Counted from the first letter of the stretch, positions 9,305 through 18,249 are shown. The stretch: DNA of 64,000 nt from Phormidesmis priestleyi ULC007 (GCF_001895925.1 NZ_MPPI01000010.1:1-64000); one strand, 5' to 3'. The notes: a model not told the origin generated them from the sequence alone. Translations and numbers: made by a program.

Positions 9305-10759
9305 TTAATCTCGCCAGGTTTCGTTGAGCAGCGTGCCATCAGCACCAACCAGTTGAACATGGAGCGGCATCTGCCCAGCAGCGTGGGTGGAGCAACTGAG
9401 GCAGGGGTCAAAAGCGCGAATTCCGGCTTCCACTCGGTTTAGCATTCCTTCCGGGATATCAGAACCGTGGATGAAATGGCGGGCGATCTGCGCCACAGTT
9501 CGGTTCATTGCCAGGTTGTTTTGTCCGGTGGCAATCACTAGATTCACTTTCTGCATTAGCCCGTTTTCGTCTACCTGATAGTGATGAAATAACGTACCGC
9601 GTGGGGCTTCGCTGACTCCCACACCTGACCGTTGATTAATGCCTGCATCGGCTCTTAAATGCGTTGAGAGTAAGTCTGGATCATCGATCGTTTGTTCAAT
9701 TTTCTCGATCGCGCCCAAAATCTCAATCAAACGGGCGTAGTGGTAGAAGAATGAAGATGTAACGGTGCCATGACCGCGATCGCGAAATTCCCGCAGTTCT
9801 TGATCCGCTAGGGGTGTCCCAATCTGGGTGCAAATATTTAGCCGTGCCAGGGGGCCTACGCGATAGATACCGCTGTCTAGCCGACAGTGATCGTTCTGGT
9901 CGGGGTAGCCCAAGGGACGGTAGTAGGGGGATTTCAAGTAGGAATCCGATTCCACCGCTTCGCCAATAAATTCCTGGTAGCGAGCGGGATCGAGGCGGTC
10001 AGCGACAATGTTTCCGGCACTATCGACAAAGCGAAGATAACCGTCGTAATGCTCCCATAAGCCATCGGGTGTGACCAATCCCATAAACAGAGAGGGAAAA
10101 TTGCCAAAGGTTTGGGCTTCGCGTTCGTGAGTCTGAAGCAATTGCTTAAATTGTTCTAGAGCATTCAGGGCAGTGGTGCGGACTTCTGGAATGCGATCGC
10201 GGATATGAGTCCGTCCCTCTTCAGACAAGGGTTCTCGCACTCCACCAGGAACCGCCCAAGCGGGATGAATTTTGCGTCCCCCTAATTGTTCAATAATCTC
10301 TTGTCCAAACTGACGGAGGCGAATGCCGCCCCGTGCTAAATCAGGGTTAGCCGCCATTAACCCAAAGATATTGCGCGTTTGGGGATCACTTTCCATGCCC
10401 AGCAACAAATCGGGTGCGCTGAGGTGAAAGAAGCTGAGGGCATGGGACTGGATGATTTGTGCCAAATTCATTAAGCGGCGTAGCTTGACCGCTGCGGGGG
10501 GAATCGTGACTGCCAGAATGCGATCGCCCGCCTTAGCCGATGCCAGCAGGTGGCTAACGGGACAAATGCCACAAATCCGCGCTGTAATGCCTGGCATTTC
10601 CCACAGCGGTCGTCCCTCACAAAACTTTTCAAATCCGCGAAATTCTGTGACATGAAAGCGGGCATCGGTGACTTGCCCGACATCATCCAGGTAAATTGTA
10701 ATTTTGGCGTGTCCTTCAATCCGCGTCACCGGATCAATCACAATTCGCTGAGACATCAA
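9305..10759 (-). CDS. hoxH: bidirectional NiFe hydrogenase large subunit HoxH
   Basis: HoxH is the catalytic subunit that evolves or oxidises H2. The 484 residues keep both nickel-binding motifs: [10 protein letters not shown] near 61 and DPCLSCSTH near 451. The 25 residues after that histidine ([10 protein letters not shown]...) are the extension removed by HoxW, so the gene encodes the unprocessed form. The hoxY stop lies 9 bases upstream. It is the last gene of the usp-hox unit. Confidence 0.97.
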   Translation of the reverse strand: MMSQRIVIDPVTRIEGHAKITIYLDDVGQVTDARFHVTEFRGFEKFCEGRPLWEMPGITARICGICPVSHLLASAKAGDRILAVTIPPAAVKLRRLMNLAQIIQSHALSFFHLSAPDLLLGMESDPQTRNIFGLMAANPDLARGGIRLRQFGQEIIEQLGGRKIHPAWAVPGGVREPLSEEGRTHIRDRIPEVRTTALNALEQFKQLLQTHEREAQTFGNFPSLFMGLVTPDGLWEHYDGYLRFVDSAGNIVADRLDPARYQEFIGEAVESDSYLKSPYYRPLGYPDQNDHCRLDSGIYRVGPLARLNICTQIGTPLADQELREFRDRGHGTVTSSFFYHYARLIEILGAIEKIEQTIDDPDLLSTHLRADAGINQRSGVGVSEAPRGTLFHHYQVDENGLMQKVNLVIATGQNNLAMNRTVAQIARHFIHGSDIPEGMLNRVEAGIRAFDPCLSCSTHAAGQMPLHVQLVGADGTLLNETWRD

Positions 10760-10768
10760 TCCTCCTCC

Positions 10769-11311
10769 TTAGCCGAATTTGATTTGTTGTCCTTCTAGAT
10801 GAGGCATATTGCCTGTTAATAGCGGTTCCAGGGCAGCTCGAATCCGATCGGCGGGCGGTGGACAACCAGGCAGGTAAACATCGACCGGAACAACAGTATG
10901 AACAGGCGTGACCCGATCGAGCAAAGGCGGCACAATTCCCGGCTCAGTGGGAATCTGAGCATGAAGATCAGCCGCTTCGATGTAGCATCGTTGCAGTACA
11001 GGTTCAGCACTGCCAAGGGAGTTGCGGAGAGCCGTGACGTTGCCAGTCACCGCACAATCGCCAAAGGAAATCAGCAACCGCGATCGTGCTCTGACTTTGC
11101 GAATCATGTCGAGGTGATCTTCGTTGGCGATCGCCCCTTCCACCAGCACTATATCCACACCTTCTGGATACTCTTTAACATCCATAAACGGGCTATAAAC
11201 GAAGTCAACTTGGGCTGCCAAATCAAACAGCCATTCGTCCAAATCCAGAAAGGACATATGGCAACCGGAACAGCCACCTAGCCAAACGGTTGCGAATTTT
11301 ATCCGTGCCAT
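10769..11311 (-). CDS. hoxY: bidirectional hydrogenase small subunit HoxY
   Basis: A 180-residue small subunit carrying the proximal 4Fe-4S cluster, with GGCSGCH at 12-18, a central Cys in SFGDCAVTGN and YLPGCPP near 148. It passes electrons between HoxH and the HoxEFU diaphorase. It lacks the Tat signal and the extra clusters of uptake hydrogenase small subunits, consistent with a cytoplasmic enzyme. Confidence 0.96.
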   Translation of the reverse strand: MARIKFATVWLGGCSGCHMSFLDLDEWLFDLAAQVDFVYSPFMDVKEYPEGVDIVLVEGAIANEDHLDMIRKVRARSRLLISFGDCAVTGNVTALRNSLGSAEPVLQRCYIEAADLHAQIPTEPGIVPPLLDRVTPVHTVVPVDVYLPGCPPPADRIRAALEPLLTGNMPHLEGQQIKFG

Positions 11312-11356
11312 ATTTCCCTCCAGTTATCCTTGTGCAACAACTTCTTGCTGCTTCTA

Positions 11357-11530
11357 CTAAATGAAGTGAGTAGCCTGGAGCAAAAATATGTCCAGAGCTT
11401 CCTTGATTTGGTTCACCATTGCAATGGCTGGTTGAGGCAGGAGAGCGGCTTCTGCAATCAAGAGGAATAATGCAAAAATGAACCATAAAATAATCCACAG
11501 ATAAGTTTCGGGAAAATGCGGTCGTAACAT
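11357..11530 (-). CDS. small single-pass membrane protein between hoxU and hoxY
   Basis: A 57-residue protein with one strong membrane segment (about residues 10-30, rich in W, I, L and F) and a short amphipathic C-terminal helix. ATG at 11530 is preceded by AGAGGT, and I prefer it to an upstream in-frame codon at 11557 that would overlap hoxU. It has no Cys, so it is not an electron carrier. I do not recognise a family. Its place inside the operon suggests a role in membrane association or assembly of the Hox complex (inference). Confidence 0.6.
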   Translation of the reverse strand: MLRPHFPETYLWIILWFIFALFLLIAEAALLPQPAIAMVNQIKEALDIFLLQATHFI

Positions 11531-11550
11531 ATTAACTACCTCTTTTAGGA

Positions 11551-12261
11551 CTACCATTGTTGTTTTTGACGAGCTGTTGCAATAAATTCAATCCGGGCGC
11601 GATCGTGCACCATTTCACCCACACTGGAACCTTGATGAAAAATTGCCCCTGTGGGACAAGCTTCAACACATTTGCCGCAAGATGTACAGGTTTGAGACGT
11701 GCCCCAGGGTTGATTGAGATCTGTAATCACATGGGATTGAGAACCCCGACCCGCCATATCCCAGGTATGTACGCCTTCCAGTTCATCACAAACGCGAACA
11801 CAGCGAGTACACAATACACAGCGATTGTGATCCATGCCAAAGCGATCGTGGGAAAGATCCACTTGGCGATCAGGAAATTGATACTCCAGTCGCACATGAT
11901 CCATTCCCATTTCGATCGCTAAATCTTGCAGTTCACAATTTCCATTGGCAACACACACAGAACAAACATGATTGCCCTCTGCAAACAACATTTCAACAAT
12001 TATGCGGCGATAATTTTGCAAGCGATCGGTGTTGGTTTGAATCTCCATGCCCTCTGCCACTTTAGTGACACAGGCAGGTTGAAGTTTAGAACTACCCGCA
12101 ACCTCAACCAGGCAAAGCCGACACGCCCCCACCTCAGAAACCCCCTCCAAATAGCACAGCGTAGGAATGTGAATACCCGCTTCCCGTGCTGCATCCAGAA
12201 CGGTTTCTTCTTCACGGGCACTGACTAAGCGATCGTCGATCGTTAGGGTTTTGACAGCCAT
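11551..12261 (-). CDS. hoxU: bidirectional hydrogenase diaphorase subunit HoxU
   Basis: A 236-residue NuoG-N-terminal-like electron-transfer subunit. It has an N-terminal 2Fe-2S ferredoxin fold ([15 protein letters not shown] near 36), a His-Cys cluster region ([14 protein letters not shown] near 96), and two 4Fe-4S motifs, [11 protein letters not shown] near 147 and [11 protein letters not shown] near 191. It links HoxF to HoxY. Confidence 0.96.
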   Translation of the reverse strand: MAVKTLTIDDRLVSAREEETVLDAAREAGIHIPTLCYLEGVSEVGACRLCLVEVAGSSKLQPACVTKVAEGMEIQTNTDRLQNYRRIIVEMLFAEGNHVCSVCVANGNCELQDLAIEMGMDHVRLEYQFPDRQVDLSHDRFGMDHNRCVLCTRCVRVCDELEGVHTWDMAGRGSQSHVITDLNQPWGTSQTCTSCGKCVEACPTGAIFHQGSSVGEMVHDRARIEFIATARQKQQW

Positions 12262-12333
12262 AAATTATTCCATTAAAGATGTAAGTTTCAGCAGATCAAA
12301 ATTGGAACTTCAAGGGGGTTTGACTTGAAAAAT

Positions 12334-12600
12334 CTATAGTGGTTCTTTTTTAGTAATTTTCTTCAACTCTAGTGCTCTGCACTTAGGACACACTCCGTCC
12401 AAAACTTCCGATTGGAAAAATAGTGTGTTGCATTTAACACATGACTGTGGTGGTATGATTTTTGTCTTTTGTGTTAGTGGTGGAGAAATTTTATTGTTTT
12501 TCTCCTCTCCTTCTCTGCACTCCGAACATATCCCACCCAACATTTGCCATGAGAGAAACTCTCTATAGCACTTTGTACACAACTGTGTTTCTCTCAACAT
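12334..12600 (-). CDS. double zinc-ribbon small protein between hoxF and hoxU
   Basis: An 88-residue protein with two similar halves: CTKC...CSEC (8-11 and 25-28) and CVKC...CPKC (54-57 and 71-74). Each ends in a glycine-Ile/Val-Cys pattern, as if arisen by duplication. A lysine-rich, AT-rich linker joins them. A strong AGGAGG precedes the ATG at 12600. It sits between hoxF (53 bases away) and hoxU (72 bases away), so it is co-transcribed. Its function is unknown. Two more zinc-ribbon proteins under the same promoter type lie at 2243 and 17022. Confidence 0.7.
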   Translation of the reverse strand: MLRETQLCTKCYREFLSWQMLGGICSECREGEEKNNKISPPLTQKTKIIPPQSCVKCNTLFFQSEVLDGVCPKCRALELKKITKKEPL

Positions 12601-12652
12601 CCTTTAAACCCTCCTACCTCAGAAAAGAAATAGACCTTAAAGCTGTCTCTCA

Positions 12653-14278
12653 TCACGGTTTATCAATCAATGTCCTATATTCATCCTCGAAGTGGCGCAA
12701 GGTGCTGAGAACTGGGTTTGGAGCAGACTGACCCAACCCACACAGGCTCGTGTGTTTTACCATATCGCACAGTTCCTTGAGCAATTCCATATCAACGTCA
12801 GTTGCTTGACCTTCTCGAATCTTTGTCAGCAATTGATGGAGTTGCATAGTGCCCACTCGACAGGGAATGCATTTGCCGCAAGACTCATCTCGGCAAAACT
12901 CCATAAAGTAATGCGCCACATCCACCATGCTAGTCGTCTGATCCATCACAATCATGCCACCCGACCCCATCATCGAGCCGAGCTGCGTCAACGATTCGTA
13001 GTCCACTGGCGTATCAAAGGCTGAGGCAGGAATGCAACCGCCAGAAGGTCCACCCGTTTGCACCGCTTTTGCTGACCCGCCATCGGGCACGCCGCCCCCC
13101 ATTTCCTCCACAATTTGCCGCAAAGACGTTCCCATCGGCACTTCAATCAGGCCCGTATTGCGAATTTTGCCTGCCAGCGCGAAAACTTTCGTGCCTTTGC
13201 TTTTTTCGGTGCCAATGCTGGCAAACCAATCGGCTCCGTGGCGGATAATGGGGGCAATATTAGCAAAGGTTTCGACATTGTTGATTAACGTGGGGAAGCC
13301 CCACAATCCCCGTTCGGCTGGATAGGGAGGACGCGGACTGGGAACGCCCCGCTTGCCTTCGATCGATGCCATCAGCGCCGTTTCTTCTCCGCAGACATAG
13401 GCTCCTGCGCCAATCCGAATATCAATCCGAAAGTCGAAGGGAGAATCGAACACCTGACTGCCTAAAAGTTTCAACCGTTGCGCCTGTCGAATGGCAATTT
13501 GCAAACGACTAATCGCTAAGGGATATTCAGCCCGGACGTAAATGTAACCTTGAGTAGACCCGATCGCATAAGCCGCGATCGCCATTCCTTCCAGCACCCG
13601 ATGCGGATCGCTTTCCAGCACACTGCGATCCATGAATGCCCCCGGATCACCCTCATCCGCATTGCAGATCACATATTTACGTTCTGCGGTTGCCTTTGCC
13701 ACCGTTGCCCATTTCAAACCTGTGGGATAACCACCTCCACCTCGACCCCTTAACCCACTGTGGGTAATCGCATTGATAACGTCTGTTGGCTTCATCTCAT
13801 ACAGGGTGTGGTAAAGCGCCTGATAGCCCTCAGCAGCGATGTAGGCTTCGATTCGTTCTGGGTCAATTTTGCCGCTGTTTTCCAGGACGATCGTCCGTTG
13901 CTGGGTAAAAAATGGCTGAGTGAGATCGCCCTGCTGGAGGGTCGTTGGTGTATTTGCAGGGGTTTGGGATTGAAGGGTTGCGACGATTGCAGAAACCTGA
14001 TCGGGAGCCACTTTTTCATACAGAATTTCAGAATGCTCCAGTTCTGCTGAAGTATCAATCTGAACCAGTGGACCTTGGCAGCACAACCGCATACACCCTA
14101 CACCAGAAACCTGCACGGTGTCTGTCAACCCTGCTTCTGTAACTGCCTGTTCCAACCCAGTTTTAACCGCCAGTGCATTAGAAGAGAGACAACCCGCCGC
14201 AACACAGCACCGAATTTGCAACGCTTTTTGAGATTGGCGTTCCTGTTCAGCAATTTCCAGTAGTTCAGAGAGATCCAT
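12653..14278 (-). CDS. hoxF: bidirectional hydrogenase diaphorase subunit HoxF
   Basis: A 541-residue NuoF-like NAD(P)H- and FMN-binding subunit. It has an N-terminal thioredoxin-like 2Fe-2S domain (CCVAAGC near 24, CMRLCCQG near 62), the NADH site [10 protein letters not shown] near 176, the FMN region [13 protein letters not shown] near 291, and a C-terminal 4Fe-4S motif [10 protein letters not shown] near 475. It oxidises or reduces pyridine nucleotide and passes electrons to HoxU. It starts 38 bases after hoxE. Confidence 0.97.
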   Translation of the reverse strand: MDLSELLEIAEQERQSQKALQIRCCVAAGCLSSNALAVKTGLEQAVTEAGLTDTVQVSGVGCMRLCCQGPLVQIDTSAELEHSEILYEKVAPDQVSAIVATLQSQTPANTPTTLQQGDLTQPFFTQQRTIVLENSGKIDPERIEAYIAAEGYQALYHTLYEMKPTDVINAITHSGLRGRGGGGYPTGLKWATVAKATAERKYVICNADEGDPGAFMDRSVLESDPHRVLEGMAIAAYAIGSTQGYIYVRAEYPLAISRLQIAIRQAQRLKLLGSQVFDSPFDFRIDIRIGAGAYVCGEETALMASIEGKRGVPSPRPPYPAERGLWGFPTLINNVETFANIAPIIRHGADWFASIGTEKSKGTKVFALAGKIRNTGLIEVPMGTSLRQIVEEMGGGVPDGGSAKAVQTGGPSGGCIPASAFDTPVDYESLTQLGSMMGSGGMIVMDQTTSMVDVAHYFMEFCRDESCGKCIPCRVGTMQLHQLLTKIREGQATDVDMELLKELCDMVKHTSLCGLGQSAPNPVLSTLRHFEDEYRTLIDKP

Positions 14279-14316
14279 AGTGATTGATTATTGCTGTGTG
14301 ATTGATTCCCTGTTCC

Positions 14317-14844
14317 CTATTGCTCTTTTCCCAAATATTCCTTCAGACGATCGCCAACCAACTCTGGTGTTTGATGACCACATACTGTTCCGTCAAACAC
14401 AACGGCAGGGGCAATCCCACAGGCTCCCAAACAGCGGGCAATTGAGAGAGAAAGCTGATTGTCCGCTGTCGTTTCACCTGCATGAATCTGGGCAGATTGC
14501 TCAACCGCTGCCAGCAATGCCGCTGCACCTTTGACATAGCAAGCAGTTCCCGTACACACTACACAGCGATGGATGCCTTTGGGTGCCAGAGAAAACAGAT
14601 GGTAAAACGTCGCCACGCCATAAACCCTACTGGGAGGTAGCTTCAGGCTATGAGCAACGTAAAGCAAAAGATCGTTTTCGAGATAGCCAAACAGTTCTTG
14701 CGCCTTGTGCAGGATTTCAATTAACGCATCTTGTTGATACTGATGCCGTTTCATCGTTGCGTCTAGTATCTGAAAACGCTTGTCTCCACTGGGATGCTTG
14801 AGTGAGACCCCTTTAGTACTTCTAATTTGCTGACGAGTGGTCAT
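14317..14844 (-). CDS. hoxE: bidirectional hydrogenase subunit HoxE
   Basis: A 175-residue NuoE-like subunit with a 2Fe-2S thioredoxin fold (CTGTACYVKG and CLGACG). It may connect the complex to ferredoxin or flavodoxin. I take the ATG at 14844 (MTTRQQIRS). A longer frame to 14958 would overlap usp by about 100 bases and adds a non-conserved leader. The usp stop is 13 bases upstream, so hoxE is not the first gene of its transcript. Confidence 0.94.
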   Translation of the reverse strand: MTTRQQIRSTKGVSLKHPSGDKRFQILDATMKRHQYQQDALIEILHKAQELFGYLENDLLLYVAHSLKLPPSRVYGVATFYHLFSLAPKGIHRCVVCTGTACYVKGAAALLAAVEQSAQIHAGETTADNQLSLSIARCLGACGIAPAVVFDGTVCGHQTPELVGDRLKEYLGKEQ

Positions 14845-14857
14845 GATCGGTAAGTGT

Positions 14858-15385
14858 CTACGACACCGCTGTAACTTGTTTGTCAGGAGTAACCTCCGAT
14901 GGCTCCCGAACTTGACCTTGCACGGTGAGAACCGAACAAGGAGCATGATGCAGCACATAGTTACTCACGCTGCCGAGCAAGAGTTCATTCAAGCCAGAAT
15001 GCCCCCGCCGACCGATCAGAATTAGATTAGCCTCCCGTGTGCGAGCAAATTCGCAGATGGTTCGACCCGGACTGCCAGAATTTTGGGTGAATTCAGCGCT
15101 TACGTCCGCAGCAGCGGCTTGCTCTACATAGGATCGCAGCATCTCCAAACCCCGATTTTCATAGTCTGCCCATTGCTTCTGGTGCATTTCCGAAATTTCG
15201 CCAGCGATCGTCGGGTAGTAGTCCAACCCAATCATAGAGACGTTGGGGCTGCCTTCCTCTTCACTAGACAAGACGTGCAATAGCATCAGACTAGAATTTG
15301 TTGCTTTTGCAAGATCAAGGGCTTGATCAAAAACCTGATGACTATGCTCGGAACGGTCGATCGCCACCAGAATTTTGTGAAACAT
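14858..15385 (-). CDS. universal stress protein heading the hox operon
   Basis: A 175-residue UspA-family protein. It starts KILVAIDRSEHS and carries the ATP-binding pattern G-x2-G-x9-G-S near residues 128-142 (GRRGHSGLNELLLGS). Such proteins are typically induced by stress or anoxia and bind ATP. It stops 13 bases before hoxE and has the shared promoter element 72 bases upstream, so it appears to be the first gene of the hydrogenase transcript. Confidence 0.88.
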   Translation of the reverse strand: MFHKILVAIDRSEHSHQVFDQALDLAKATNSSLMLLHVLSSEEEGSPNVSMIGLDYYPTIAGEISEMHQKQWADYENRGLEMLRSYVEQAAAADVSAEFTQNSGSPGRTICEFARTREANLILIGRRGHSGLNELLLGSVSNYVLHHAPCSVLTVQGQVREPSEVTPDKQVTAVS

Positions 15386-15456
15386 ATTTTTCCCTCTTTA
15401 CAATTACTGTAAATAGTTGGCTTCTAGGACACCCAATCAAACCATTGACCTCTACG

Positions 15457-15492
15457 TTGAAGTTAGGAGAAAAATGTGAGGAACTTGTGAGG
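15457..15492 (-). promoter_or_regulatory. shared bipartite promoter element, copy 4 (usp-hox operon)
   Basis: Minus strand: CTCACAAGTTCCTCACA, 7 bases, CCTAACTTCAA, with TAACTT as the putative -10. It is back to back with copy 5, which points the other way 36 bases further on, so usp-hox and the phosphofructokinase unit are divergently driven. Confidence 0.7.
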
Positions 15493-15527
15493 CGAGTTGA
15501 AAAGTTTGAGAATAGAGGGTTTCAGTT

Positions 15528-15563
15528 TCTCACAACTTCCTCAAACTTATTCCCTAATCTCAA
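15528..15563 (+). promoter_or_regulatory. shared bipartite promoter element, copy 5 (phosphofructokinase unit)
   Basis: CTCACAACTTCCTCAAA, 7 bases, CCTAATCTCAA, with TAATCT as the putative -10. It lies 22 bases before the ATG at 15586 and decides that start. Confidence 0.7.
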
Positions 15564-15585
15564 GGCAATGGAATTCAGAGGAGCC

Positions 15586-15789
15586 ATGATGGAATCTAAG
15601 GAACTAACTCAATTGCTGCAATTTTTGCAAACCGATCTGGCGATTCCAGATGCGAATCTCCAGCTTGCTTTACGACATCCTGAACAAACGCCTGGAATGT
15701 TACCGATGATTCTTTGGCAATACGGATTTGTTACCCTCAACCAGTTGAATCAAATTTTTGATTGGCTAGAACAACGGCTTTTGGGATAA
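15586..15789 (+). CDS. small DUF2949-like protein
   Basis: A 67-residue cyanobacterial small protein resembling DUF2949 (LPMILWQYGFVTLNQLNQIF near the C-terminus). Its role is unknown. GAGGAG precedes the double ATG at 15586/15589. A longer frame beginning at 15298 is excluded because it would run through both promoter elements. It ends 6 bases before phosphofructokinase, so the two are co-transcribed. Confidence 0.75.
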   Translation: MMESKELTQLLQFLQTDLAIPDANLQLALRHPEQTPGMLPMILWQYGFVTLNQLNQIFDWLEQRLLG

Positions 15790-15795
15790 GTCGCT

Positions 15796-16857
15796 ATGAA
15801 TAGGCAAACACGATTGGGAATTCTAACCAGCGGCGGCGACTGTCCTGGACTCAACGCTGTAATCCGAGCGGTAGTGAGCCATGCCACCCTGACCTACGAT
15901 TGGCAAGTTTTTGGCATTCCCTATGCCACTCAGGGTTTACTGGAACGTCAGATGATTCCGCTGCATGTGCATAGTTTTGACCTGCGCGGCATCGATCCGC
16001 TACTCAGCATGGGTGGCACGATCTTGGGCACGATCAACAAAGGGAATACTCTGGCTTGCATGGATGAAATAATTTCCAGTTACCAAGCATTGGGACTCGA
16101 TGCCCTGATTGGCATTGGCGGCGATGGTAGTATCGCTATTTTGAGTCAACTGGCATTGCAGGGCAACTGGCAATTCATTGCGATTCCCAAAACAATTGAC
16201 CATGATGTGGCACTTACCGAGCGCACGATCGGCTTTGATACGGCGGTGAATACGATTACAGATGCTCTCAACCGTCTGACGTTTACAGCAGCCAGTCACG
16301 ATCGCGTCATGGTCGTCGAAGTAATGGGACACGAAGCAGGTCACCTGGCGCTGCATTCTGGCATTGCTGGGGGAGCCGATGTGATTTTGATTCCCGAAAT
16401 TCCCTATTCTATTGAAACAGTATGTGGTCATTTAGCCGAGCTGCACGATCGCTGGCAACGCAAATTTGCGATCGTCCTTGTGGCAGAAGGCATTCATCCC
16501 GCCCACGATGCCAACTACCTACCCCATCAAAAACCATCCGGTAGCAGAGGGCAGTATATTGCCGATTGCATTGCCAAGTGCAGCGCTTATCCAGTCGATA
16601 CACGGGTTTCGGTGTTGGGATACATCCAGCGTGGCGGCATTCCTTCTGCCCTCGATCGCTTGACTGCTGCCGCTTTTGGCAAAACTGCGGTGGATTTAAT
16701 TGCTGAAGATCAATCAAATCAGATGGTGGCTTGGCAAAATGGACGGGTAGTTGCCGTTCCGATTGCACAAGTTTGCGATCGTAGCCCACTCGCGGTTGAC
16801 CCTGATGGCGATTTGGTACAAACGGCACGCGCATTGGGCATCTACATGGGTGAGTAG
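15796..16857 (+). CDS. pfkA: 6-phosphofructokinase
   Basis: Phosphorylates fructose-6-phosphate, committing sugar to glycolysis. The 353 residues have GGDCPGLNAVIR near 14, IGGDGSIAI near 111 and IPKTIDHD near 132. The catalytic Asp of the TID motif is kept. The GGDGS form is typical of ATP-dependent enzymes, while the lysine in PKTID is the residue found in PPi-dependent ones and in some plant-type ATP enzymes. So the phosphoryl donor is not certain, though ATP is likelier. The histidine in TIDHD replaces the usual asparagine. Under the shared element, it would feed pyruvate to the neighbouring fermentation enzymes. Confidence 0.92.
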   Translation: MNRQTRLGILTSGGDCPGLNAVIRAVVSHATLTYDWQVFGIPYATQGLLERQMIPLHVHSFDLRGIDPLLSMGGTILGTINKGNTLACMDEIISSYQALGLDALIGIGGDGSIAILSQLALQGNWQFIAIPKTIDHDVALTERTIGFDTAVNTITDALNRLTFTAASHDRVMVVEVMGHEAGHLALHSGIAGGADVILIPEIPYSIETVCGHLAELHDRWQRKFAIVLVAEGIHPAHDANYLPHQKPSGSRGQYIADCIAKCSAYPVDTRVSVLGYIQRGGIPSALDRLTAAAFGKTAVDLIAEDQSNQMVAWQNGRVVAVPIAQVCDRSPLAVDPDGDLVQTARALGIYMGE

Positions 16858-16917
16858 TATCCTGTAGGTTACAACAGCTTAAACTCTCTTTTTGTTTCTT
16901 TACTGCATTGATGGAAT

Positions 16918-16953
16918 CTTCACAAGTTCCTCAGATTTTCATCCTACGCTTTA
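16918..16953 (+). promoter_or_regulatory. shared bipartite promoter element, copy 6 (small zinc-ribbon gene)
   Basis: TTCACAAGTTCCTCAGA, 7 bases, CCTACGCTTTA. The -10-like TACGCT is the most divergent of the set. It lies 69 bases upstream of the ATG at 17022. Confidence 0.55.
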
Positions 16954-17021
16954 GATAGATGGATGACACGTTATCCACCGCGTTACTAAACAGTTGATTA
17001 CAAACGGATGTGACGCTTTTT

Positions 17022-17237
17022 ATGACAGACTGTCCTTGCTGCGGATACCCGATGGTGCATTGTTTCTGTCATCATCAAACCGTTTCGTTCTGCCGCCATT
17101 GCTGGCAAGAGATGCCAGATTTGGTGACACTGCACGACTATTCCTTACTGAAACTGAAACAGCGCTCGCTGGAACAAATGATTCAACAACCGACCAAACA
17201 ATCTCTTCTCAATCAGCCTCTTCTAGCAGCAGCCTGA
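17022..17237 (+). CDS. small zinc-ribbon protein
   Basis: A 71-residue protein that is very cysteine-rich at its N-terminus: CPCCG near 4, then CFCHH and CRHC, enough for one or two zinc sites. A short basic helical tail follows. A GTG at 17010 in the same frame is an alternative start. No family is recognised. It is the third Cys-rich small protein of the island, which may mean redox or metal sensing (inference). Confidence 0.55.
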   Translation: MTDCPCCGYPMVHCFCHHQTVSFCRHCWQEMPDLVTLHDYSLLKLKQRSLEQMIQQPTKQSLLNQPLLAAA

Positions 17238-17542
17238 CAGGGATGCTGGGTTCCCGTTTGACGCAGCTACTTGCCCAAATTCTGTCTGCGCTCCAGGCTA
17301 GAATGCCCGCCACCCACAGCAGCAATGCCATGAAGTGGGTTAACTGATCGGTTTTTGCTCAATCCTGAAGGCAAGATTTTCTTTGTGGCGATCGACGTGC
17401 TGGCATCTCCTCAAGAACTGTTGAACTTGGGCTTAGTTCGCTAAGATTAGCTAGTTCGGCGGGAATCCACACACCATACGCTTCGTTGGCAAAAAATAAC
17501 CAATTTCTTACCAACGAAGCGATAGTTCTGATATACTTCTGA

Positions 17543-17775
17543 GCAAAGCAACATAAACGCTGCAACGACTGCAAAAACCACGCAGTCAGGGTCGTGAAAA
17601 CCAAACGGTCAAAGTGGCTAGTCATGATTGTTGAAAACATTTGGGTCTTGGGAACCAGGACTCCTGCCCTTGGAGGGAATGTAAGACCAACGGAATTACG
17701 GAGTTCTAGAGGCGATTCCCGATGAATTGGGAAGCCCACAACGTACCGCCCAGCGGTCGGTGTGTGGTAGTTCAC
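17543..17775 (+). mobile_element. decayed IS200/IS605 element: TnpB tail and right end
   Basis: A plus-strand frame ending at 17725 reads like a TnpB C-terminus (ENIWVLGTRTPALGGNVR, then PTELRSSRGDSR). The RNA/right-end part follows, with GGGAAGCCCACAAC pairing loosely with TGTGTGG and the terminal GTAGTTCAC. The body of tnpB is missing, and upstream sequence (17345-17540) is not recognisable. This explains the 560-base stretch before the next gene. A minus-strand 138-codon frame here is an artefact. Confidence 0.6.
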
Positions 17776-17799
17776 TTGACTACAAATAGGATAATCATC

Positions 17800-18249
17800 A
17801 TGTTAGATATCGATGAGATGAGTTCAAAAGAAATTCAAGAACTCTTGCAGCAAGTCGGACACGGGCATCTAGGCTGCCTCCATCAGGGAAAGCCTTATGT
17901 GATGCCAATGCACTACTACCTCAAAGATTCAGACATCTACATTTTTACGACCGAAGGGATGAAGTCTCATGATATGGACGCGAATCCAGATGTCTGTTTG
18001 CAGGTGGAAGACGTTCGTGATTCAGAGCGCTGGCGCAGCGTTGTTGTCATGGGTCAAGCCAAACGACTCACCGAGCAGCCAGACATTGACCAGGCGATGC
18101 AGTTTATTAAAACCAAAAACCCAACACTGTCGCCTGCTATCAATCGCACCTGGGTTGATGCTGAGGGACGATCGGAAGTGATTGAAATCTATCGCATTCA
18201 CCCCACCGAGATGAGCGGACGGATGACGGATGGGGTGAGCAGTCGGTGA
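17800..18249 (+). CDS. pyridoxamine-phosphate-oxidase-like FMN-binding protein
   Basis: A 149-residue split-barrel flavin protein of the PNPOx/NimA-like group: MSSKEIQELLQQVGHGHLGC, then MPMHYYL, and YIFTTEGMKSHDMDANPDVC. Members reduce or bind flavin, heme or nitroimidazole-type substrates. The exact substrate cannot be read. The ATG at 17800 is chosen because the upstream extension runs into IS605 remnant sequence. Confidence 0.8.
   Translation: MLDIDEMSSKEIQELLQQVGHGHLGCLHQGKPYVMPMHYYLKDSDIYIFTTEGMKSHDMDANPDVCLQVEDVRDSERWRSVVVMGQAKRLTEQPDIDQAMQFIKTKNPTLSPAINRTWVDAEGRSEVIEIYRIHPTEMSGRMTDGVSSR

Noticed and set aside
17359-17775. 138-codon minus-strand frame
   Set aside because: It is the complement of an IS605 tail and right end; codons are not protein-like.
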